A DNA stretch of 64,000 nt, from positions 3,348,001 to 3,412,000 of the forward strand of contig OW818699.1 of NCBI GenBank assembly GCA_942493385.1. Direction: 5' to 3'. This document shows, one piece after another, positions 51,176 through 58,712 of the stretch. The notes beneath the pieces are model-generated. The model did no database searches and was not told the origin of the DNA. It saw only the letters and a list, made by a program, of their open reading frames with translations. The position numbers and the translations under genes are program-made. Source of the stretch: UBA8389 sp942493385. GTDB lineage: Bacteria > Bacteroidota > Bacteroidia > Bacteroidales > UBA1402. Every line of letters begins with the position of its first letter. Position 1 is the first letter of the stretch.

Positions 51176-53200
51176 TTAATGCTTCACCAAGAACTTCACC
51201 GTCTTGCATTGTTGACCGGCAGTAAAACGTAGGAGGTACATGCCTTCGGACAGATCTTGAACGTTTAGGGTTGCTTCCTCTGAACTCATTGGCTGTTGCA
51301 ACAGGCGGGTGCCGCGAAGGTCAAATACTTCCAAGCGTGCATCGGGACAAATGCCGTCGATATGTACCAATAAAATTTCCGAAACCGGATTCGGTCCATA
51401 GTGGAGATTCAACTCGAACTGGACGTCGTTTAAGCCTACAGGCAAAGATTCCATTTTTTGAAATACCCAAGCTTGTTTATTGCCCTTGAGCGTATCAGCC
51501 GGATTTTCATTGACAAGCGTATTCTCAGCGGTTGAACCTGACTTATTTTCCAGTACGTTGTTGGTACTGACGTTGACCAACTTGTACAAACCACCCGGTG
51601 CTGTCATCGCTACGATCTTCCAGCGTTGGCGGGTATCGGCAGGATTGGATGGGAACAATCTGGCGGTGTGGTTAAGTCCATTGGAACGCATCGCCTTTCC
51701 GGAATAGCGGTTGATGAACTGGTACGAACCATCGGTCATGACCACCAGTTTCCACTGCTGGCTCAAGCGGTTGTCTACAGCTGCAGTCAGGACAGTCCTG
51801 GTACTGTCCAAGGTTGACTGGTTCTGCAAATCCATGAGTGTTCCAGATGTTTTGTTACTGACAGTATAATAGTATTTTTCCAACTTAAACGGCGGTGTCG
51901 GTGGTATCACTACAGGAACACCAGCTGCATCCGCAGCAAAGCTGGTGGTGAGAAAATCCACACGGGTATTGATGTAGGCTTTTAGGACAACAATGTATTC
52001 CTGATAGGTCGGATACTTGTACCACTCGTTGTACACCAAGGTATTGATTGTAGGCCATCGTTCATAATTCTTTTTGACGGATGCGTCCAATACGGTTACA
52101 AGCGAATCGACATATGTTTGAAGTTTCGCCTTGACATCTTTTGCGATGACCTCTTTCCAGAGGTTGTTCACGGCAATCTTGAACCAAGGATCGGTGGATA
52201 TCTGATTGATCCATGTTCGATTTCCGAATGCACCACTTGACGAAGTCAGGTCATTCATACGAACCCTTGAAATATCATTTCTACGTTTATCGTTGTTAAA
52301 TGCAATATCGAAGTCCCAAAGCGGACCATAGTAAATTTTTGGATCATTGCGACGCTTGTACATGTTGGTACTCCAAAAACAATCGATGTTGCCCGTCAAT
52401 TCATTGGAAATATACCATCGCAGAAAAGACGCCGTATCCAAAAGTGCGCGATAACCCATTGTTGAGTCCTTCCAGTTCACATCAAACAATTTAGCTTCAT
52501 AATTGCTGGTAAAATTGGTCAAATAGGTTAGTTGGCTGGTCTTGACAAGCGAAGGGTCGGGTTCGTGTATGGTAAAGAAAACATCTTTCGGGGTTTTAAA
52601 CCAAATCAATTCCCTATTGTAAAATCCGTCCCGTTCGAATAGATAACCACCGCTAATATTGGGTTCGGCAACATCTAATGTATCCAATTTATCGATATTG
52701 ACTCTGTTTATTCCAGCTTCTACTTGGTCTGTCACCATGTAATTTCCCAGAAAAGCATTATTCAGATACACATCCGCAAATTTCACGGAAGGTGTGAATT
52801 CCATTCCTACAAACTGCCCAATTTTAAAAGCGACCGCATTTCTAATCAGTGATTTATCCGCATAGTTGGCCAACAACACCCAGTCTTTGGCATCATCATT
52901 CATATTCAACAGATGACGCTTATGTTTGAATTTGATTCGATAGGGTTTTTTGGGCATATCCCAGGTGGAATTTCCTCGACCACGAATCTCGATAGTGTCA
53001 TTTTTTATCACATCAGAAGAATCCACACCGACAACAGTGATGAAACCAGGCACCCAAGTCGTTTTATTATACACAGGCGCACTGTTGACCGTATTGATGT
53101 ATATGGTTGGAATATTGGTCAGTTGAACTTGCGCTGTCAGATTGACAGGTAAAAGCACGAGTAAAAAAACCAGAAAAGCAAGCAACTGTTTTATAGGCAT
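51176..53200 (-). CDS. CotH-family protein with ricin-like lectin domain, T9SS-secreted
   Basis: The start is the ATG at 53200 (674 residues); the frame is open further only to a TTG. The signal peptide ends LPVNLTAQ. A CotH kinase-like domain (about 60-370) has the family's DWVLLANYADKSLIRN and GPLWDFDIAFNND motifs, the latter with the metal-binding aspartate near residue 300. A beta-trefoil-like stretch (about 420-590) has QQWKLV, RQRWKIV and KQAWVFQ repeats of ricin-type lectins. A T9SS sorting domain ends the protein (LHYGPNPVSEILLVHIDG to KTVKFLVKH). CotH proteins of spores are atypical protein kinases. A cell-surface role in Bacteroidota is unknown; lectin plus kinase-like domain suggests modification or attachment to a glycan. 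Confidence 0.82.
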   Translation of the reverse strand: MPIKQLLAFLVFLLVLLPVNLTAQVQLTNIPTIYINTVNSAPVYNKTTWVPGFITVVGVDSSDVIKNDTIEIRGRGNSTWDMPKKPYRIKFKHKRHLLNMNDDAKDWVLLANYADKSLIRNAVAFKIGQFVGMEFTPSVKFADVYLNNAFLGNYMVTDQVEAGINRVNIDKLDTLDVAEPNISGGYLFERDGFYNRELIWFKTPKDVFFTIHEPDPSLVKTSQLTYLTNFTSNYEAKLFDVNWKDSTMGYRALLDTASFLRWYISNELTGNIDCFWSTNMYKRRNDPKIYYGPLWDFDIAFNNDKRRNDISRVRMNDLTSSSGAFGNRTWINQISTDPWFKIAVNNLWKEVIAKDVKAKLQTYVDSLVTVLDASVKKNYERWPTINTLVYNEWYKYPTYQEYIVVLKAYINTRVDFLTTSFAADAAGVPVVIPPTPPFKLEKYYYTVSNKTSGTLMDLQNQSTLDSTRTVLTAAVDNRLSQQWKLVVMTDGSYQFINRYSGKAMRSNGLNHTARLFPSNPADTRQRWKIVAMTAPGGLYKLVNVSTNNVLENKSGSTAENTLVNENPADTLKGNKQAWVFQKMESLPVGLNDVQFELNLHYGPNPVSEILLVHIDGICPDARLEVFDLRGTRLLQQPMSSEEATLNVQDLSEGMYLLRFTAGQQCKTVKFLVKH

Positions 53201-53240
53201 AGCAATAAAAGAAACATATTTATGCAAAGAAAGCAATAAA

Positions 53241-53258
53241 TAGGCAGTTTCATGCCTA
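53241..53258 (-). terminator. Weak terminator-like hairpin after the hydrolase gene
   Basis: TAGGCA (53241-53246) pairs with TGCCTA (53253-53258) around a six-base loop, about 30 bases after the hydrolase stop. On the minus strand it is followed by TTTATTGCTTTC. The stem is short and the U-run broken, so it is a marginal candidate. Confidence 0.35.
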
Positions 53259-53288
53259 AAATTCAGTCAAAGCAGGGCATCAGAAAAT

Positions 53289-54251
53289 TCAATGTTCGTC
53301 AATAAACCGTTCCATCCGCATCACAAACTCGTCCGGAGATTCCATGACAGAGAAATGGCCGGCATCCTGAAGCATCTCAATGCGAGACTCCTTGCAGTAC
53401 GCCGCCATCTTTTGCATGGAACGCTTGCTCCCTTTTGAGTCGTATTGACCAATCAGGAAAAGCACCGGAGGATGTGTCTTTTGTTTGGACAAGAGGCTGT
53501 CTGCCTGCGCACCAATAAAGGCATCCGTTTCCGGATGCGTCCACTGCCAGGCTTGCCAATCGTCTATCATGAGGTTCAGTTTCTTTTTGATGCTTCGGTA
53601 ATGCTTTCCACTTACACTTTTCATAGCCCGTTTCCACTCCATTTTCATGGTGTCCACGCCCCTTTTCATATTTTCGTCAACTTCTTTCCTTTTCAGTGTA
53701 AATATCGTATCGTTGTAAATTTTCAACAGCCTTTTGTCGGCTACACTACGATCGGGAAAGGCACTGATGGCTCCCGCAGTTATGGTTGCTGTCAGAACAC
53801 GTTCCGGATAAAGTGCCACAAAATCGGCCAAGGTCATACCTCCCAGTGAAAGTCCGGCAAAATGAGCCTTCTTAATGTCAAGGCCATTCATGAAATTGCA
53901 TAGGTCGTCTGCTTGCAAAAAGCCGAAACCGACTTCGGGCATGTCCGATTTTCCATAGCCTCGCAAATCGTAGCGGATCACCCGGTATTTTTTTGCCAGT
54001 TTATAAAACACATCGTCCCACATCCGGCAATCCACGGAATGCGCGTGAAGCAGAATAACAGGCTCGCCCTGGCCGAGCTCCTCGTAATACAACTTGGCAG
54101 TGGGATGGGTGGGTGACAGGTCATATACGCCTGAAAGCGCATTTTTAGTTACAGTCGGTACCGCTACAAATCCAGATTTGGGGGTCGGTTTACAGGCAGT
54201 CATCAAGACAAGCAATAGCAAAACCGACAGAAATAGGCGAAAAAACTTCAT
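53289..54251 (-). CDS. Alpha/beta-hydrolase lipoprotein
   Basis: This 320-residue lipoprotein (LMTACK, Cys20) has an alpha/beta-hydrolase domain: oxyanion region EPVILLHAHSVD near residue 68, nucleophile serine in AGLSLGGMTLA, and terminal catalytic histidine in DAGHFSVMESPDEF. A lid insertion of basic helices occupies about 180-240. The family includes esterases, lactonases and dehalogenases; the substrate is unknown. It starts two bases after the phosphomannose isomerase stop, so the two are cotranscribed, although no functional link is obvious. Confidence 0.85.
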   Translation of the reverse strand: MKFFRLFLSVLLLLVLMTACKPTPKSGFVAVPTVTKNALSGVYDLSPTHPTAKLYYEELGQGEPVILLHAHSVDCRMWDDVFYKLAKKYRVIRYDLRGYGKSDMPEVGFGFLQADDLCNFMNGLDIKKAHFAGLSLGGMTLADFVALYPERVLTATITAGAISAFPDRSVADKRLLKIYNDTIFTLKRKEVDENMKRGVDTMKMEWKRAMKSVSGKHYRSIKKKLNLMIDDWQAWQWTHPETDAFIGAQADSLLSKQKTHPPVLFLIGQYDSKGSKRSMQKMAAYCKESRIEMLQDAGHFSVMESPDEFVMRMERFIDEH

Positions 54252-54253
54252 TT

Positions 54254-55300
54254 TTAAAGAATATAGGTTTCCAGCAGCAGCAGTTCGCTGGAGGTACTCA
54301 ATACGGTGGTATTCAACGCTGCTGGCAACAACACGGTTTCTCCTTGACGGATATCCAAAAAATTGTCAATGCCAAATTGAATTTGCCCCTCCCCTTTCAT
54401 GCAAACATAAATGACAAAGGTGTCAAAACCCTCGTAGCTACGATCCATTTCGATTGTTTCGATCATTGGGACTTGCTTGCGCCCCTCGGATGTGACAACG
54501 GTTTCTACTCCCGATTCGTCGGCTTTGAGGTGAATTCGGTTGGTCGTGAAGTAGGAACAGGAAACCAGCGGCGTCAAATCATTTTCAAGGGGTTCGTAGC
54601 TGGTTCTGAGGTTATCGTACAACTTGTAATCGATGGCCTCTTTAGCCAGTTCGGTATGCAATTCCCTACCATTGCCCTGCGCATCCTTGCGGTTGTAATC
54701 GTACAGTCGGTAGGTAATGTTGGAACTCTGTTGGATTTCGGCAATGAAAATACCTGCTCCGATAGCATGCACGCGACCTGCAGGCAAGAAAAAGACATCG
54801 CCTTTAACTGCTTCATGCGCTTGAAGAACCTCTTCGATGGTATTGTCAGCATTTCTGCGGGAATACTCCTCAGCATCTATTTGTTTTGAGAAACCGGAAA
54901 TCAACTTGGATCCCGGTTTGGAATCGATGACGTACCACATTTCTGTTTTACCGAAGGAATCATGCCTTTGACGAGCCAGTTCATCATTGGGATGCACCTG
55001 AATGGATAAATCGGCCTCGGCATCAATAAATTTGACCAGCAATGGAAACTCCATGCCGAAACGCTTGAAAATCTTTTTACCCAGCAGTGCCTCTGGAGCA
55101 GCTTCCATCAATTCAGTAAGACTCCTGCCCTTCAAAATTCCGTTTGTAACGACCGAAACAGAACCAGGCACCTGTGAAAGCTCCCAACTTTCACCGATTC
55201 CAGATTCCTTGACGTCCAATTGCTTGAATCGGCATATCTCAGAACCGCCCCAAAGAATCTTCTTCAGGATGGGTTCAAATTTTAAAGGATATAATTTCAT
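54254..55300 (-). CDS. manA: Class I mannose-6-phosphate isomerase
   Basis: This 348-residue cytoplasmic cupin enzyme interconverts mannose-6-phosphate and fructose-6-phosphate. The N-terminus (PLKFEPILKKILWGG) is typical of short bacterial type I phosphomannose isomerases. The zinc-binding and catalytic region is visible: VKFIDAEADLSIQVHPND, with His and Gln/Glu ligands, and GKTEMWYVIDSKPG. A second glutamate/histidine segment is GDVFFLPAGRVHAIGAG. The gene has its own candidate -7 element and is followed closely by the hydrolase gene. A sugar carrier is encoded upstream, so uptake and use of mannose or fructose is a possible shared role. Confidence 0.9.
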   Translation of the reverse strand: MKLYPLKFEPILKKILWGGSEICRFKQLDVKESGIGESWELSQVPGSVSVVTNGILKGRSLTELMEAAPEALLGKKIFKRFGMEFPLLVKFIDAEADLSIQVHPNDELARQRHDSFGKTEMWYVIDSKPGSKLISGFSKQIDAEEYSRRNADNTIEEVLQAHEAVKGDVFFLPAGRVHAIGAGIFIAEIQQSSNITYRLYDYNRKDAQGNGRELHTELAKEAIDYKLYDNLRTSYEPLENDLTPLVSCSYFTTNRIHLKADESGVETVVTSEGRKQVPMIETIEMDRSYEGFDTFVIYVCMKGEGQIQFGIDNFLDIRQGETVLLPAALNTTVLSTSSELLLLETYIL

Positions 55301-55318
55301 AGGTTGTTTAAAAAAGGT

Positions 55319-55357
55319 AGGGACAAAGATAGAGGTTTTATGTCAATCCTTGTCCCT
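55319..55357 (-). terminator. Rho-independent-type terminator after the sugar MFS gene
   Basis: AGGGACAA (55319-55326) pairs with TTGTCCCT (55350-55357). The stem extends by GAT/ATC after a single mismatch, leaving a 15-base loop. On the minus strand the stem is followed by ACC and six T. It lies in the 80 bases between the MFS stop and the isomerase start and should separate the two transcripts. Confidence 0.55.
55324..55331 (-). promoter_or_regulatory. -7 element TATCTTTG inside the terminator stem
   Basis: This is an exact TAnnTTTG match on the minus strand, 24 bases before the isomerase ATG and partly within the 3' arm of the terminator hairpin. It would restart transcription for the isomerase-hydrolase pair. 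No good -33 element is seen. Confidence 0.35.
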
Positions 55358-55380
55358 GCGGAATTATCAAAAAACGTTAT

Positions 55381-56544
55381 TTAGTTCTTAGCTGTTTTTA
55401 GGCCGAAAGCCAGATAAGTGAGGTAGCAGATGCACAGGGAGATGACGATGAGCGAGCCGACCTGGCTGCCAATTTGCTCGGTGGCAAATCCCATCAGTGG
55501 AGGAACGACGGCTCCTCCGAAAACACCGGTGATCATGAGACCGGAAATTTCGTTGGCCTTGTCAGGACGAGCGGTGATGGCTTTACCATAAATGATGGGG
55601 AAAATGCTGGAACAAGCGAAACCAATTACCCCGACCATGGTTAGGATTGCAATTTTTCCGGGTACGAAGTACAACACACCGATGGCAAGCAAAGCAATCA
55701 GGATGTGGATTTTAAAGTATTTGACAGGAACCATTTTAGCCAGCAAGATGGAGCCGATAAGCGCACCAGCAGTACGGCAAAGGAAATAGACGCTTGAACC
55801 GATGCCGGCTGCTTGCAGGTCAAGTCCACAGCGTTCGAGCAATAATTTTGGCGTCACCGTGTTCATACCCACATCGGTACCCACTACAAAAACAATGCCG
55901 AGGAACAGCAGCAATATGGTCTTGTCTTTTAGCAATGCAAACGTGTTTCCAATTGAAGCCACTTCTTTGGAGGGTACTTCAGCCGGTATTTTAGTAACCA
56001 GCAACCAAAGGGAGGAAATCACTGTGATGGCCGCGTAAATGGGGAAAATGTACATCCAATTGCCCATTTGTGTGGCAGCGAAAGCGGCAATGATGGGCCC
56101 CAGAAAGGAGCAAACAGCCTTGACCACTTGTCCGACGGTGAGCGAGCTGGTTAGGGCGTCTCCCTTGACAACATTGGTCAACAGCGGGTTCAGTGAAACT
56201 TGCAGAATGGTGTTACCGATGCCGAGTAAAATGAAAGCGGCAATGTAAGCTGGTAAGGAATGGGCGAAAAAGAGCGGGATGAACATCCCGACAATGGTTA
56301 CGATGTTGCTCACCTGAACGGTTTTCTTACGACCGATCTTGCTCATGATGATGGCGGTAGGTACCGAAAACAAGAGGAACCAGAAGAAAACCATGGATGG
56401 AATAAAGCCGGCGGCCCATTCAGTTAGACCGAACGCATCCTTCATGTAGGAGGTCGAAATGCCGACCACATCACAAAATCCCATGACAAAAAAGCCAAAT
56501 AGGACGGGTAGTGTTTTGGAAATTGGGGAGTTTTGTTTTTGCAT
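55381..56544 (-). CDS. Sugar MFS transporter, FucP/FHS-like
   Basis: This is a 387-residue protein with about 12 membrane helices. The opening LFGFFVMGFCDVVGISTSYM and the loop SKIGRKKTVQ are typical of the fucose:proton symporter (FHS) group of the major facilitator superfamily. An acidic residue in the first helix (D25) corresponds to the proton-coupled aspartate of FucP-like carriers. Substrates of the group include fucose, glucose, galactose, mannose and fructose. The neighbouring phosphomannose isomerase favours mannose or fructose, while the fucosidase cluster is 50 kb away. A terminator-like hairpin follows the gene. Confidence 0.85.
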   Translation of the reverse strand: MQKQNSPISKTLPVLFGFFVMGFCDVVGISTSYMKDAFGLTEWAAGFIPSMVFFWFLLFSVPTAIIMSKIGRKKTVQVSNIVTIVGMFIPLFFAHSLPAYIAAFILLGIGNTILQVSLNPLLTNVVKGDALTSSLTVGQVVKAVCSFLGPIIAAFAATQMGNWMYIFPIYAAITVISSLWLLVTKIPAEVPSKEVASIGNTFALLKDKTILLLFLGIVFVVGTDVGMNTVTPKLLLERCGLDLQAAGIGSSVYFLCRTAGALIGSILLAKMVPVKYFKIHILIALLAIGVLYFVPGKIAILTMVGVIGFACSSIFPIIYGKAITARPDKANEISGLMITGVFGGAVVPPLMGFATEQIGSQVGSLIVISLCICYLTYLAFGLKTAKN

Positions 56545-56633
56545 GGTGTTTTTTTTGGGGTATTCGTTGGGGTAACTACACCTACTATATACGGTTCAGC
56601 AGTGGTTTCCACGCATATTCTTGATAAAAAAGT

Positions 56634-57344
56634 TCAAAAACGGATGCCGAAGCTGCAAGATGAAGGGGAAACTTGGCCGTACCATTCGGGGTCGTGATTG
56701 GAAGGATAGGCAAAACCTCGGTTGTTTTCCCGAACATAGCGTTCATAAGCTTTTTTTGCCCGTACTGGTTGGGTCCAAATCTGGGTTTCCGTAATGACCG
56801 TGTTCAGCGCAAAATTGAAGACCCCTTCGCCAAAGGAACGCTTGAAACCAATCCAAGTGATGAGTCCACTGGCCAGATTGCCCACACCGAAAAGTGCATG
56901 CACCTGCCAGCTTTTGCCAGCTATGGCGATGTCAGCTTGCTTCTTCAAAAGTGATTCACCTTGAGTTAAAAGACGTTGCTTTTCGGCAATGGTTAGTCTG
57001 GCTATCGAATCGGTGTCCACGTATTTGAACTTGGTCGAAACCGGTGTGATGAGTTGGCTGGCTGCCCCTAAAACAGTGGTACCCGCACCTAAAATCATGT
57101 CTTGTCTGGTGGAAAGGTCGTTGGTGGCAACGGCAACTGCTCCCTGTCCGACCGTGGCTGCGGTGTACAAGGCTGTCCAAGTGATCCACCAGTTTTCGGC
57201 ACCTCGTTCGTTGGTCCGCAAGGTGTTTTGTAAGCGGGTCAATTGGGCGCCGAGTTCAGCAGATGCCAAGGAATCCTTTTCGTTGGCGAAAGCCAGCGAC
57301 ACGAACAGCAGGCCAAGTAAGGAAAATTTCAGCCGCTTACTCAT
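56634..57344 (-). CDS. Exported protein of unknown function
   Basis: The start is the ATG at 57344, overlapping the stop of the upstream carrier gene (ATGAGTAA), giving 236 residues. The frame extends to a TTG but the signal peptide (KLSLLGL-type, ending LAFAN) follows this ATG. The body has two weakly hydrophobic stretches (LYTAATVGQGAVAV and HALFGVGNLASGLITWIGF) that could be membrane hairpins, and a charged helical part between them. The C-terminus ends SCSFGIRF, with a terminal F as in outer-membrane proteins. I do not recognise the family. Translational coupling to the carrier suggests a joint function. Confidence 0.65.
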   Translation of the reverse strand: MSKRLKFSLLGLLFVSLAFANEKDSLASAELGAQLTRLQNTLRTNERGAENWWITWTALYTAATVGQGAVAVATNDLSTRQDMILGAGTTVLGAASQLITPVSTKFKYVDTDSIARLTIAEKQRLLTQGESLLKKQADIAIAGKSWQVHALFGVGNLASGLITWIGFKRSFGEGVFNFALNTVITETQIWTQPVRAKKAYERYVRENNRGFAYPSNHDPEWYGQVSPSSCSFGIRF

Positions 57345-58563
57345 TGGTATTGGTACCAATCAATTTCGATTCCCTCAAAAACATCGAGATGAAAATGACC
57401 AGGAACAACAAGCCGAGCATCACCAGCAATGGAATTTGCATCGAACCCGTCACTGGATCCTTGAAAGCATCCATGCCAAAAATCATTGCGATGCCAGAAA
57501 TCTGTCCCATTAGCAACAAAAAGCCGTTGGAAGTACCTTCGGAAACCGGATACGTAACTTCTGCCCCGTATTGGAAGCCGATAGGTCCTGAACTCAATAG
57601 AAAAAAGCCAAGTGTGGCACCCGAAAACATAAGCAACCAGTAACTTGTGGCAAATGCAATACCCGCCAAACCCAGTGTTGCACCGGCAATGGCCAAAACA
57701 ATGAACGGCTTCCGCTTTTTGAAATAATCGGACAAGACAGGCATGATGAAGGCGCCCATGATACCGGCCATAATCATGACTCCGCCAGCGGTTCCGGCTT
57801 CGACCGCTGTGAATCCACGCGGTTCGAGAATGGCCTCAATCCAAGTGGTGACGCTGTTGAAAATGCCCAAACCAATAAAAAAGATGATAAGAAGGATGTT
57901 GAAATCGCGGAATTTGAAGATGGTCTTCAGTCCGTCAACAACCAGTGCCCGTTCTTCCTGATCCGGTCTGCAGGGAGGCGTTGGTGGGTTTTCACGCACG
58001 AAAAAGAGAAATGCCAAACCTGCGACAACTGCAAAAATGCCGTAATAATATAAGGTGGCTGGAATACCAACTTTGCCTGCCAAATAAGGCGTCACCACCA
58101 TGCCCGCAAAAATCCCGATGTACATGGAAAGCGTGCCAAGCCCCGAAGCCGTAGCGCGTTCGCTGATGGGGAACCATCTGGCTGCCAGTTTGGTAATGGC
58201 ATTCAGCAGAAAAGGCTGTCCGATGGCTATTCCAATTTGCGAGAGCAAGATGGAGGTATAATCTTCCGTGACCAGTCCGCGCATGAGTCCGAAAAGTCCG
58301 GTCAGCATGGCTCCGATGCCGATGCCGACCCGTATGCCGTACTTGTCGATTATCCAGGAAGCCGGTATGGAGAAAACGATGAACACCAGCATGAAGCACA
58401 TCGACAGAATGCCGATTTCAAGATCGGTGACGTTGAGCAACTGCGCCATATCTTTGGTAATGGGCGCAAACGTAATCCACAACAACTGATTGGCGGCTAC
58501 GATAAGCATGAAAACGCTCAGTACCACCCAACGATACTTATAAACTCTGATTTTGTTTTCCAC
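57337..58563 (-). CDS. MFS transporter, FLVCR/MFSD-like
   Basis: No ATG is in frame at the N-terminus. The GTG at 58563 is chosen because an AGAGGA ribosome site lies a few bases upstream; a TTG at 58587 would add eight residues. About 12 helices are predicted. YRWVVLSVFMLIVAANQLLW, ITKLAARWFPISERATASGL and ASWIIDKYG resemble the FLVCR-type (heme, choline or ethanolamine carrier) branch of the major facilitator superfamily. The substrate is not determinable here. The following gene starts within the stop codon region. No promoter is clear in the 149 bases upstream, which hold only a 5-bp hairpin. Confidence 0.8.
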   Translation of the reverse strand: MENKIRVYKYRWVVLSVFMLIVAANQLLWITFAPITKDMAQLLNVTDLEIGILSMCFMLVFIVFSIPASWIIDKYGIRVGIGIGAMLTGLFGLMRGLVTEDYTSILLSQIGIAIGQPFLLNAITKLAARWFPISERATASGLGTLSMYIGIFAGMVVTPYLAGKVGIPATLYYYGIFAVVAGLAFLFFVRENPPTPPCRPDQEERALVVDGLKTIFKFRDFNILLIIFFIGLGIFNSVTTWIEAILEPRGFTAVEAGTAGGVMIMAGIMGAFIMPVLSDYFKKRKPFIVLAIAGATLGLAGIAFATSYWLLMFSGATLGFFLLSSGPIGFQYGAEVTYPVSEGTSNGFLLLMGQISGIAMIFGMDAFKDPVTGSMQIPLLVMLGLLFLVIFISMFLRESKLIGTNTNE

Positions 58564-58712
58564 GGTTTCCTCTATTAGTTGAGGCAAAAGTCCAAAACTT
58601 TTTCGGGAATACCAAACAAATGTGGAAATAGCTGGTGAACCCGCTCGTATGAAGCAGCGTCTTCACACAAAATTGCCTTGCTCTAATCCATTGTGAATGA
58701 GCATGAACGGCA

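Noticed and set aside
58650..58665. TGAAG-N6-CTTCA hairpin upstream of the FLVCR-like carrier
   Set aside because: It has a five-base stem with no T-run, no conserved position and no promoter match nearby.
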